Positions 33,309-43,573 of a DNA stretch of 64,000 nt are shown piece by piece. Within the stretch, counting starts at the first letter, position 1, and the number at the start of each line of letters is the position of its first letter. The position numbers were made by a program, and so were the translations under genes. Source of the stretch: Marvania coccoides (Eukaryota > Chlorophyta > Trebouxiophyceae > Chlorellales > Chlorellaceae); contig OY978101.1 of assembly GCA_963854735.1 (NCBI GenBank), positions 558,001-622,000 of the forward strand. Reading direction: 5' to 3'. The notes beneath the pieces were generated by a model. The model did no database searches. It was given only the letters and a program-made list of their open reading frames with translations, and was not told the DNA's origin.

Positions 33309-36300
33309 ATGTTCAGTTCGTTCAAGCAGCTCCAACAAATGCCTCCCCTCGGTATGCACCACTTTTTTATTTAATTTTTGCACAAGTACGTCAGAATTGA
33401 AAAAGGCGTTTAAATAGGGAGCGCGCGTACGATGCGCACGTTCGATGTGGAGAAGCTGGAGGACCAGCCCTTGAATTTGGCTGCACCTAGCTCCACATAC
33501 GTCCCGCCTGAGGTTGGGGGAGCTGGAGCGAATGGGGCCAGCTATAAAGGGCAAGTACCACGCCCAATTGGCCACCCTGGTGCACGCGGCAAAAAGACTC
33601 GCTGCCACATCACTGATTGTGAATTTTCCGCGGCCTGACGAGTGTGTATGCCCGTTCTCTTGCAGGGAATCAACTCTACGATCGTTTGGATCTAAGAAAG
33701 TACTCGTTATTGTAGCAGCAGTCGCCGGAGTTCTGGTAGTTGCCTTGGCAATCGGCCTGGGAGTAGGCCTGACCTCCTCCGATTCCGACTCAAAGGGCGT
33801 CGAATCCTCCTCCCTCACCAAGGGATGCCAGGAGGTCGAAGGTCAGCCCCTCGAATGCCTTAATTTGCCTTCACTGCCCCCCTTCTCATCGCTCCCGCCC
33901 CAAGCACACCATTCAAACCCCCCTCAACACCTCTCCTGCAGACAAATTCTGGACGCACCTGCAGCCCGAGCAGTACGATATCGCGCTGCAGCTGGACGGT
34001 GCCCACTTCGCCTTCCCGGCCCTCAACCCAGCTCAGACTTTCCAGGGCAGGGCGGCCATCACCTTCAACGTCTCCAACCCCGTCTCCTGCGTCATTATGC
34101 ACGCGGATAATCTCAACTTCAGCTCCATCGCCATCGACACTGAAGCGGACGGCGTCAAGGAGCTCTGCGGCTCGTTGGAGGCCTGCAAAGAGGTGGCGGT
34201 GAAAATCAACCGCCAGGTGGCGGTGCCCACCTCGGTGGACCTCAACCTCATCGCCATCGACCTCAGCGGGGTGTCCATCGAGCTGGAGCCGGGCACCGCC
34301 CCCGTTTTATTCTTCAATTACACTGGAGCGCTCGGCCAATACCCGGCTGGCGCTGGCGGCCTGGGACTCCACCGCTCCACGCCCTTCACGGTGTGCGCCA
34401 ACCCGGAGACGCAGGAGGGGTGCAAAGGGCGCGTGCTGGTGTCCACACAGCTGGAGCGGGTGGGCGCTCGGCGCGTTTTCCCCGCCTATGACATGCCCAA
34501 CGTCCGGTCGGTGTTCAACCTCAAAGTGACGGCGCCCTCCGCGGATGCGCCTGTGGTGCTGAGCAATATGCCCGAATCCTCCCGCGAAGACGCCCCCGGG
34601 CTGCCTGATTTCGTCACCGTGAGCTTCGAGCCAACGCCCCGCATGCCTGCCTACCTGCTGGGCCTCACTGCGGGCGAGCTGGAGTCCCCCGTGTCCGCCG
34701 CCGTGAAGACCGCGAGCGGCTTCACCGTGAAGACGTGGGCTCCGGCGGGGCTGGAGGCGCAGATGGCCGACGCCCAAGGGCTGGCAGAAGCGGCGCTGGA
34801 GCACTACAGCGATTTCTACACCGGCGTCGAGCAGCCGATCAAGAAGGTGAGGGCGTTTGGCAGTATACATTAGCATTGGTCGTGAGAATTTCCGAAACAT
34901 TTGGCGCATACATTTCGTATTTTTTTGAACCCGCCACCAAGTGTTACTACTTTCTTTAAGGTTCTTTGAAGGATGTCAAGTCCTCTCATGCTGTTTCCCC
35001 TTCTTCCTCTCCTACACTGATTCTGGGTGTACTGTACCATGCTGTTCATATCACTTTCTTTACTGATTTTGTATCGCATTTATTTTTCTCTGGCAGTACG
35101 ACGTTGTGGCCGTCCCGGGTCGCACCAACGCCATGGAGAACTGGGGGCTGCTCATCATGGACGCCGCCCGCGTGCTCTACACCGCCGAAAACTCGGGCGG
35201 CTACGCCCGCGTGCGCCTGGTGTCAGTCGTGTGCCATGAAGTCGGCCACCAATGGGTCGGGAACTTAATGGGCATCGCGCAGTGGAACTTGCTGGGCACC
35301 AAAGAGGGCCTTGTGACCGAAGAGGAGTACGCCTGCATGTCCAAGGTCGATCCTCAGCTCCCTGGCGATATTTTGCGGTACCGTGTGGTCCCTCCCACCA
35401 ATGAGATCCCAGACGCTCACCTGGGCCCCCTCAACCTGGCGATGGCCATCTCGAGCGACCCGCTGCTGCCCGCGGCGTGCCCTGCCTCCGATCTGGAGTT
35501 CTCCGCTAGCTCCCGCTCCTCCCGGCTGGTGTATTCCAAGGCTGCCATCAATTTCTACATGCTCAAGGCGGCGCAGTTGCTGCTGACCGCGCTTTACCCC
35601 GGGGATCTGTATCGGGACACCCTGGTGAACGTGATGAAGGCAAAGAGCTTCTCCACCTTCACCCTGGGCGATCTGTTCACTGAATCTGTGGTGCTGGTGG
35701 AGCCGGTGATTGATGAAAAAGTGGGACCGGGAAAGCAGGTCGAGGAGTTCCCCTGGGCGATGCTCTACCTGATGCGCGCCAAACAGGTGGCCGCCGCTGG
35801 GGGTGACCCTGACGTGGAGCGGGAGATGGGATTCAACGGCTCTGCCCCCGGTAAGAGAAAAAACCGGAAATAAATTATGGCATCGCCGGGAGAAATTTTC
35901 CCTTTGATAGAAACTGTGGTTGCTGTGTCTGTCGTAATTATTTTGGACACCATCATCAAGAACACTATTTTTCATTCTATTCGCTTTCTGTGTTTGAGTA
36001 TATATCTTAATTTTCCACTTCTTTCCTATTTTTTTTTCTTCTCAGCCGCTGCGTTCCTGTACGCGCCCCTTTACGCCGTCCTGGACGCCCGCAACCCCGA
36101 AGCCATGGTCCCCAACAACGTCTCCCAGACCCTGCTCAACATTGGCGGCACCCAGACCCGCTACTGCGCCTGGACGCTGACCCAAGAGCAGGGCAACGGC
36201 TTTGGCGTCGACCAAAAGCTGATCGATCTGGCGATTTCCACCTGCTCCGCCCCTTCCAAGGTCACCAACATCATCAACCTCGTCAACCTCACGGACTGCG

Positions 36301-38372
36301 AGGCCGGCAAAGAAGGCGCCGCCATTTCTACGGTGTCGGGGCCGATCAATTTCGGCGACGTGGCTCAGGACAAGTGGGTGCTCAACAGGGAGGCCATTCG
36401 CATGTGGCGCACCCAGTACACCGAGACCCACTTCAACAACCTGGTGTTTGAGACTGCTGGGATGGCGACCTGCCCCGCTGAGCTGAACACCACGGCGGTG
36501 AAGAAGGAGACCAACGTGTGCTGCGCCGGCGCTGGAGACATGCTGGAGGCTACCGGTGTGCTCAATGACGCCTTAACGTTTGCTCAGGACGGTGAGCTGC
36601 TAGATTTTTAGCATCATACATGTTGAAAAATATTAAATTAAATAAATACTCGATTATCGCAGAATTTTGTTTGCGTCTCTAATTACTGATAGACAGTTTC
36701 ACAATTTTTTTCAAAGCAAAGTGTGCTAAACTCTAATTTTTTTCGGTTCATATGGTTTTCATGCAGGCACCTATCCTGCCAACTGGGCAATGGCCATGAT
36801 CAATGCCTCTGGCTCCGCTCCTGTCACCGACTCTGCCCTCGGCCAGTACCTCATGCTCTACCCCGCCATCGAGGCCATCCAGACGCTGTACCCCTACGTC
36901 GCGGCGGACTCCGCCTGCTCCGCCAAGATGGCCTCCTTCGCGGCCACCCTGGTGAAGCCCCGCACTACCGCCATTTTTGACAAGGCAGTGAACGCCACCA
37001 AAGGCGAGCTGGTGGGCGACGAGCTGCACGAGGCCTTCCTGCAGCGCATGATCATGTCCCCGCTGCTGCTGTTCGCCGCGCTGGGCGTGGGCGAGTACGT
37101 ACCGCCGGCTAATGGGGCTGCTGCTGCAGCGCCGGCCGGATCTCCCACTGAAGCGCCCACTCCCGGCGGCCGGCGCCGCCTGCTGCAGGACGCGCCCCCT
37201 CCCCCGCCTGGTGCGGCAGGAAACGACACTGAGGTGCCCACTGGTGCGCCCCCGCCGCCGCCGGTTGACACCGAAGCCCCTGCGCCCGGCCCCGACGCTG
37301 ACGCCGCCACGCCGCCTCCGCCCCAGGATGCCGCTCCTGGGGGAGCGCCGCCCCCTCCTCCGGCCACTGACGGAGAGGCTCCCGCTCCTACTCCCGCTCC
37401 TACTCCCGAGCCGGCCCCGGCGCCGGTCACGCCCGCGTCGGCCGGCGGGGCCGTGGAGCTGCAGCGTCAGCTGTGCGAGCTGCTGCCTTCCACACCGCTG
37501 TGGACGGATTTCATCGGGGGCGTCGCTCCTGTCGGGGGGAAGCCCATTGCTCTGGAAGTGAGGGCCGCTGTTTACAGCGTGGCTGCGGCGATGCCTGAGG
37601 CGTGCAGTGCCGTGTTGGAAGAGGAGTTCGCAAAGACGAATTCCGCCAAAACAGCCTCTAGCGTTGCGGTGGGCGTGCGGCTGGCGCTGAGGCAGTGCTG
37701 GGAGGAGGCCACGACCCACAACGAAGCATCCAGATGCCTGGTGAGCCAGTAGCCTGCTTCTCTCTCTCTCTATTTATCTATTTATCTATTTATCTATTTA
37801 TCTATTTATCTATCTATTTACCTATTCATCTATTGCATCTACTTGTTTCGGCTGCTGTTTATTTTATTTTTAATTGCATTTCAAAGCGGCAACCTTACTC
37901 CCCCCCCCCCCCCCCCCCGCCCTCTTGTTGTCTCCAACAGTACGCCCTCCCGTACGCCCAGAACGCCACCTACTTTCTCACCCAGCCCACCGACCTGTCC
38001 AAGCCCCTGGCGCTGCTGGCTCGCGCGGTGGACCGGGGTGTGTGGATGCAGACGATGCGACCCTGGCTGATCACGCTGATCGGCCGCATGTCGCCGCAGG
38101 CATGGATGGGCATAGTAAAGGAGTTCTCAGAGGGCGCTCTGTGGGACCAGCTGGGAGCGCAAACGTCGTGCGTGACCATGGACGTGCTCCGGCCGCCTGT
38201 GACTGAGGAGGAACGAGAGGCGATGAAGCAGTTTGTGTGGGGGCGAGGCGCGGCATGCGCGACGGCGCCAGGGGCCACCGACATGAGCGCGCGCGCCTTT
38301 GGGCGCATCGTGCAAGCGGAGGCGGTGCAGGAGAAGAACGCGGCAGCCATCTGCGAGTTCTTGGGCGCTTAA
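33309..38372 (+). CDS. Large M1-family zinc metallopeptidase, type II membrane protein
   Basis: Eight exons: 33309-33351, 33418-33550, 33666-33841, 33942-34846, 35097-35850, 36046-36591, 36767-37740 and 37941-38372, encoding 1,320 residues. A cytosolic N-terminus precedes one transmembrane anchor (VLVIVAAVAGVLVVALAIGL), then an M1 aminopeptidase ectodomain. NAMENWG (residues 430-436) stands for GAMEN. HEVGHQW has zinc ligands His466 and His470 with Glu467, and the third ligand Glu489 is exactly 18 residues further. A candidate catalytic Tyr is in LVYSKAA. The usual WLNEGFA around the third ligand is changed to LGTKEGL. A Pro/Ala/Glu-rich insertion of over 100 residues beginning with GRRRLLQD interrupts the C-terminal part. 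Intron 2 needs a GC donor; intron 7 contains (TATC)n and poly-C tracts. Substrate unknown. Confidence 0.88.
37771..37835 (+). repeat. TATT/TATC microsatellite in M1 peptidase intron 7
   Basis: Repeated TATTTATC units run through the intron after exon 7, followed at about 37901-37918 by an 18-base run of C. Confidence 0.8.
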
Positions 38373-39197
38373 AAGCCTGGCGAGAGCGGTTCATTCATCT
38401 TCTGTATTTCTTTCTTTCTCTTTTCTTCCGACACTATATCAAGGGATGAAGTGGAAGTCTTTGTCTCTGATAGATTAACTATGCAGCACCTATCCCCGAT
38501 CTATATTTTGTGTTGTGAGGCAACCCCGTTTTTGCCCCCTCAAGGCGTCTCCTTAAGAATGGTTTTTTTTCTTTTCTTGTCCGAGATGCTACGTTCTGTC
38601 TCTCTACCCTTTTTCGTTTTACTTAAAATTGTTCGAGTTCTAGTTTGTTATGTTATGCTGAATGTCCTTTTTTCACAACCCCCCTTCTTTTCATCTGGCG
38701 TGCCACTAAAGGTGCCCATCATTTACTTTTGCTTTTTTGCCTTCTCCTCCCCCCTCCCTCCCCAGCATTTCTTGGCGAGAGTGCTTAATTTTTTCTGCGT
38801 CTATACGTTCCTGTTCCTGTTCGTACTCGGTGAAAAACTCCAAGGAGTTTCATTATTAAATTAAAGTGCTATCCTCTTTAAGACACGCGCGAGAAAACTT
38901 TAGCATCCCTGAGAGAGAGAGAGAGTGAAGAGAGAACAGCGAGAGGAAAACTAGGAGCAGCTGCACGCACAATTTCAAACTTTCAAAAGGCCTTGTTAAT
39001 CTGCTCCTCGTGCTTCATTCGAACTTTTGAATTTGCTCGCCGCAGCATTCGGTAAATAATATTATTTACACTGTGAGCTCGCACAGATGCTGACGAGGAC
39101 TGTATAATTTTTAGAAACAAAACTATTTTTTTTTCAAATTGTGTTTTTTTTTTCTCTTCCGGCGATCCTCAATCCCGTTCAGAGTAGGCCACACACC
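38373..39197. other. Intergenic, pyrimidine-rich
   Basis: 825 bases after the M1 peptidase. The plus strand is strongly T- and C-rich up to about 38860, then a short (GA)n tract at 38911-38926. A hydrophobic 137-codon open frame at 38451-38864 has pyrimidine-driven composition and no family resemblance. Confidence 0.55.
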
Positions 39198-40499
39198 ATG
39201 GCGGCGACCACAGCGGCTTTCCCGCAGAGCCACGTTCACGATCAAGCAGCCCCTCGTGCGACGAAGAGGGCCAAACTATCGCTGGCAAGCGACACCCTGC
39301 TCTGTGACTATTTCGGCGTGCAAGACGCCCTCTTCCGAAAGGAACAAGAGGTCTTGGCCGCCAAGGTACACGCCGATTCCACCCCACCCATCAATTGCTA
39401 TTTTCCTTTTAATTTTCTTCATCCCGCCCATGAATGCCGCACACCAGCCGCCTTCCAAAACTCTCGCTTCTTTTTGCAGGCGAATTGCGACGAAGCCGAC
39501 GTGAAGAACGCATTTAAATCGATGCGGAAGCGGGTCAACGCGCTGTCTAAAGCCTCGCTGCAGCACGTCCCTGAGTTCCACGCTCCTGCAGAAGACCACC
39601 CCGCTGCTGCCGTCGCCCTGCCAACTGCCCTGCCATCAACCATCGATAACACCTACGGCGCTGCCGCTGCAGCCGAGCAGCAGCAACCTGACGACCCCGA
39701 GGTGCTGGATGGCCAGGAAGCGGAGCGCGTTGCCGCTGGCATCCTCAAAAAAATCTCCGAGGTGCAGGCGGCGGCCCGTGCTTCCCTGGTTGCCCTCCTA
39801 AACCCCTCTGGCAGCAGCGTGCGCGACGGGGTGGGGTTCTGCCGCTTCCTGGCCTCGGAGCCCCCCGTTTCGGTGCGGCTGGAGGCGTTGGCGGTGCTGG
39901 AAGCGGCTGCGGACGACATTGAGTGGCTTGAGACGGCAGAAGACATCGGGCTGCAGCCCGCCAGAACGCTGGACGGGTGGCTGACGGCGGGCGTGCGGGA
40001 GCAGCACGTGTCTTTGCTGGTTCGCACCATGCGGGCGCTCGCGAAGACGCAAAATGGCGCGCTGGCTGGTCGGTTGGCCCGCCCCCGCCTGAGGCGGTTG
40101 ACCGAGCACAGCAGCCCTCACGTGCAGGCGGCGGCCAAGGAGCTTCTGAAGGTGCACGACATGAAGGTCGCGTCAGGGGTGAAGGACGACCGCGGGATGT
40201 GGCCTCCTCCCGATAATTTGACGGCAAAGGCGGTGGATAACTACGCCACCTACCCCTTGGACCGGGCCCCGCAGTACGCTCAACTCTCGGGGCGGCTGGA
40301 GGGGGAGGCGACTCTGGAGGATGTGGCGCAGAAGCAGCTGCAGGAGCAGCGCAGATGCCTGGCGATGGCGCCGCCGCCCAGGATGCCGTTTTTTCCCGTT
40401 GACCTCCACGAATTTGAGGACCAAAACGAACACATGCTGGCCTCGGGGGTGACCCTGCCGGCGTACGTCCAGCCCATGCCCTTTCGGCAGCAATTTTGA
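39198..40499 (+). CDS. LUMINIDEPENDENS-like nuclear protein (homeobox-like and TFIIS-N-like regions)
   Basis: Exons are 39198-39365 and 39480-40499, giving 395 residues. After a basic PRATKRAKLS stretch (likely nuclear localisation), residues 30-85 hold a helix-turn-helix-like segment ending in VKNAFKSMRKRVNALSKAS, comparable with the third helix of the plant LUMINIDEPENDENS homeodomain. Residues about 225-315 (LDGWLTAGVREQHVSLLVRT ... VQAAAKELLKVHD) have the length and pattern of the TFIIS N-terminal (LW/TND) helical bundle, also found in LUMINIDEPENDENS and PNUTS. That order of domains supports the call, but similarity is weak. The C-terminus is Pro-rich. A role in transcription or RNA processing is inference. 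Confidence 0.5.
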   Translation: MAATTAAFPQSHVHDQAAPRATKRAKLSLASDTLLCDYFGVQDALFRKEQEVLAAKVHADSTPPINCYFPFNFLHPAHECRTPAAFQNSRFFLQANCDEADVKNAFKSMRKRVNALSKASLQHVPEFHAPAEDHPAAAVALPTALPSTIDNTYGAAAAAEQQQPDDPEVLDGQEAERVAAGILKKISEVQAAARASLVALLNPSGSSVRDGVGFCRFLASEPPVSVRLEALAVLEAAADDIEWLETAEDIGLQPARTLDGWLTAGVREQHVSLLVRTMRALAKTQNGALAGRLARPRLRRLTEHSSPHVQAAAKELLKVHDMKVASGVKDDRGMWPPPDNLTAKAVDNYATYPLDRAPQYAQLSGRLEGEATLEDVAQKQLQEQRRCLAMAPPPRMPFFPVDLHEFEDQNEHMLASGVTLPAYVQPMPFRQQF

Positions 40500-40673
40500 A
40501 GGGAAGGGGATGGAAAGGCAGCGGTCAAAGGGGGGAGTTGGTCAACTCCCCCCTTCAGATTGGGCGCCAGCGCTCTCCCACCAATTCCCCGCGTGGGGTT
40601 TTCGGTTGATGTCGGCGGTTCCGGGAGGATGGGAACGCTAATTAATACTTGTTGAAGATTGTAGACTAAAGGC

Positions 40674-40678
40674 TGTAA
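40674..40678 (+). terminator. TGTAA poly(A) signal of the LD-like gene
   Basis: TGTAA 175 bases past the stop codon at 40499 and just upstream of the next gene. Confidence 0.45.
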
Positions 40679-40733
40679 GATTGAGGGTTTGAAGCCTCCA
40701 TCGACAATTGAAATTCAACTGATTTGAGCCCCG

Positions 40734-43221
40734 ATGCCGCCTCAGCCGGCGCCGGCCGTGTCCACCTGGATCTGGGCCGCCACCCTCCTCCTCAGTATTT
40801 CATTCGCCAACGTGAGGCGCCAATGATTTGTTGTTGGCAAAGAATAAAGTGAAACCGTTCCATCTGCTTTATAAGATTTCAAACGCTGCCGGCAGAGATT
40901 TTCTAGGTATTACGAGAGATATAAAACTGAACCCCTCTTTACATTTACTTATAGGGATCTCGGGATCTTCTGTTAACCAACTCTGACAGGTAAATTTGAT
41001 GTTTCCATTCAGCCCCTAATAAATTTCCCCGTCTCCTCGACTGCCTTTATGAACATTGCCCCACCTTCTTTTACACGCCTGCAGCAACTACAAGTGCAGC
41101 ACCAACCACGACATCAAGCTCACGGGGGCCACGCTGAGCGTCAAGCGCGCCCCTTCACTCGCCGCCTGCTGCGCGCTTTGCTCAAAAACCGACGGCTGCG
41201 CTCGGTGGACTTTCTACAAAAGCAAGCGCTGCTACCTGAAGCGCGCAAGCGGATGGAGCCGCATTTCCCACAAAGGCGCCATTTCTGGCAAGGTCACGCA
41301 GCAGTCAAACAGCGAAGGGGGAAGCTCTGCCACTTCCAGCGCGAGCAACTCTCCCTCTTCTTCTTCTTCGATCAAACCGACTGCCTCTGAGTACGCCACA
41401 GTTCTGGGCCTCAGCTGGCTGTTTTACGAGGCGCAGCGCAGCGGCTCCATGCCCAGCAACAACCGCGTGGCGTGGCGGCGGGCTGCGCACACCGACGACG
41501 TAGTCCCCGGCGGCTGGTGAGTTGCATGCAAATTCACATGAATGGCATTAACTTAGATTCGTTGATATCTTCAACTAGCGATGGTAATTATTTGAACTTC
41601 ACATTTTGCATCATAGGGGCCTTAGTTGCCCTTGTGCGGACTTTAAACCCTGTGATGTATTTTTTTCATATGCCCGATAAGCACCGAGGATAATTAAGCT
41701 CAGTCTGATGTATGTATGTATGTATCACCACCCCTATTAGGTACGACGCTGGCGACTACCTGAAGCTCAACTTCCCGCTGGCCAGCGCAGTGAGCTTCCT
41801 CTCCTGGGGCCTGCTGGAGTTCGAAGACGGCTACCTCAAAGCGGAACAGAAGCAGCATGCTATGCGAAACTTGTTTGCGGCCGTTGATTACCTGAAACGG
41901 AGCCACGTCGCCAAGAGACGCTACATTGGCCAAATTGGCCATCCAGGTATATCTATTTAATTTAAGCAAATCAGTTTTCTTTCTTTCTTTCGTTTTTTTT
42001 TTGCTCGTCTTTCTTTTTACTAGAAATTCGAATTGTTTGCTTCCCTGCCCACGGCAGATTCTGACCACAGCTTCTGGGGCCGGCCAGAGGAGCAAAAGGG
42101 CTCCCGCCCGCACTACGCCTACGATTCCTCCACCCCCGCAGCCGACCTTTTTGGCAAGGTCGCCGCAGCGCTGGCCTCCTCCTCCCTGGTGTGGCGCAGC
42201 TCCAACGCCACCTATGCTGCAGAGCTGCTAGAGCACGCCCAAGAGCTGTACGAATGGGGCACAGAAAAGGATGGAAAGTACTCCAGCTACCACAAGAGCG
42301 CCACCGCATCAATCTACCCTTCCAGCGACTCAGCTGACGACATGGCGTGGGGCGCTTACTGGCTGTACCGCGCTACCAGCAACCGCAACTACCTGGAGGA
42401 CTGCGTGAAGTACTGGAAGAAAAAGCACTGGGACGTAACCGTCGACTGGGACAACAGCGGCGCCGCGGTGGGCGTGGCGTTGGCTAATTTGGTGGAAGAC
42501 GGTGTCAGCGTGCCATCGGGTGCTGATGCCAAAGAATTTACTGTGAACGAGTTCCTCAAAGCCTGGACAAAAGGAAACGGCACGTTTTTTTGGTTTGTCG
42601 ATGGTTTCTTTTTCTTTTTAAACTGAATTTTGGCGTCGATTTCATCTGTGCAGGATTCCTCGAGATTGTGAAGACGCCCAAAGGAATGACCTACCCCGAG
42701 TGGAGCAAATGGGGGAACCTTCAACTCAGCACTACCGCTGCGTTCGTTGCTCTCACCCACGCCAAGCACACAAAATCCGCGTCAACTCGCAACTCCGCCA
42801 TCGAGTGGGCACGCTCCCAGGTGGATTACGCCATGGGCAGCAGCGGACGGAGCTTTGTGGTGGGATACGGCAAGAACTACCCTGAGAAAACTCACCACGC
42901 TGGCTCATCCTGCCCTGACCGCCCGGCCAGCTGCGACTGGAAGAGCTTCAAGAGTGACAAAGCCAACCCGCAGGTGCTTTACGGCGCGCTGGTGGCGGGG
43001 CCAAATGGCCCAGGGGATGACAGCTACCGCGACGCTAGGAACGATTACATCTCGAACGAAGTCTCAATAGGGTTAGTGGCGGTGCCGGTGATGTTTTAGC
43101 GGCGGTGTCCAGAAGCAATTCCCATATTTTATCGCCTCTCACCGCACATTTCTTGATTGCATGCTGCAGATACAACTCAGGATTCACCTCTGCGCTCGCT
43201 GGGTTGGTTGATTTGCTCTGA
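40734..43221 (+). CDS. Secreted GH9 endoglucanase with N-terminal PAN/Apple-like domain
   Basis: Seven exons: 40734-40811, 40955-40989, 41085-41516, 41741-41946, 42058-42579, 42654-43071 and 43170-43221, giving 580 residues. A signal peptide (WIWAATLLLSISFA) leads to a six-Cys region (CCALCSKTDGCARWTFYKSK) resembling PAN/Apple domains, then a Ser-rich linker. The GH9 (alpha/alpha)6 catalytic domain follows: GGWYDAGDYLKLNFP with the nucleophilic-water Asp pair, VDYAMG, VVGYGKNYPEKTHH, and the acid Glu in YISNEVSIGYNSGF. GH9 enzymes hydrolyse beta-1,4-glucans by inversion. The donor after TKGNG is modelled as GC (GCACGT); a GT alternative nearby would insert seven residues. Intron 3 carries a truncated copy of the dispersed element. 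Confidence 0.9.
41664..41706 (+). repeat. Dispersed element, copy 2 (left half only)
   Basis: Matches the first 43 bases of the 86-base element (TTTCATATGCCC ... CAGTCT) with one or two differences from each full copy, then ends abruptly and runs into a TATG repeat. It lies in intron 3 of the GH9 gene, in the sense orientation. Confidence 0.8.
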
Positions 43222-43573
43222 TGTTCAATCTTAGATCACTTTTTTATTATTACAACCTAACTCCTCAAGCCCACCACCTTTATCCATTCGCACTGCGTTT
43301 TGCATTTTATTATGCTTTTTGTAGTTATAAAATAGTGACGGGATGAAGCAAAGATTGAGTCTTTAGCGTGATTCTGATCTTGTTTGCATGCAATTTAGCG
43401 TTATTGTTAAGGTTTTATGTCTTACCTTAGTTTTATCACCCATAATTTAATACATACATCGCAATAGTCCCCCATTTCCACCGTCCATCACAAGTTTGCT
43501 TTTTCCAGGTTAAAAAAACACCCAATTTTTAAACCAACACCACCCTTGAAACGCACGCTGATATAAAAAATCG
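43222..43573. other. Intergenic region GH9/lipase
   Basis: 352 bases, AT-rich, holding the GH9 3' flank and lipase upstream DNA. Nothing further is recognised. Confidence 0.6.

Noticed and set aside
36748..37719. 323-codon minus-strand frame opposite the M1 peptidase
   Set aside because: Its Gly/Arg/Ser repeats are the antisense of the Pro/Ala-rich linker; the plus-strand frame is continuous with the peptidase.
37901..37918. Poly-C run as a frameshift in the M1 peptidase
   Set aside because: It lies inside intron 7, upstream of a normal CAACAG acceptor, so it does not affect the reading frame.
38451..38864. Hydrophobic 137-codon frame that could be a membrane protein
   Set aside because: Composition follows the T/C-rich DNA, there are no family features, and no splice or polyadenylation context supports it.
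42579..42653. GT donor after the sequence TFFWFVD in the GH9 gene
   Set aside because: It is in phase, but it inserts seven residues into a region where other GH9 proteins have none; the GC donor gives the expected alignment. The choice is still open until cDNA is seen.
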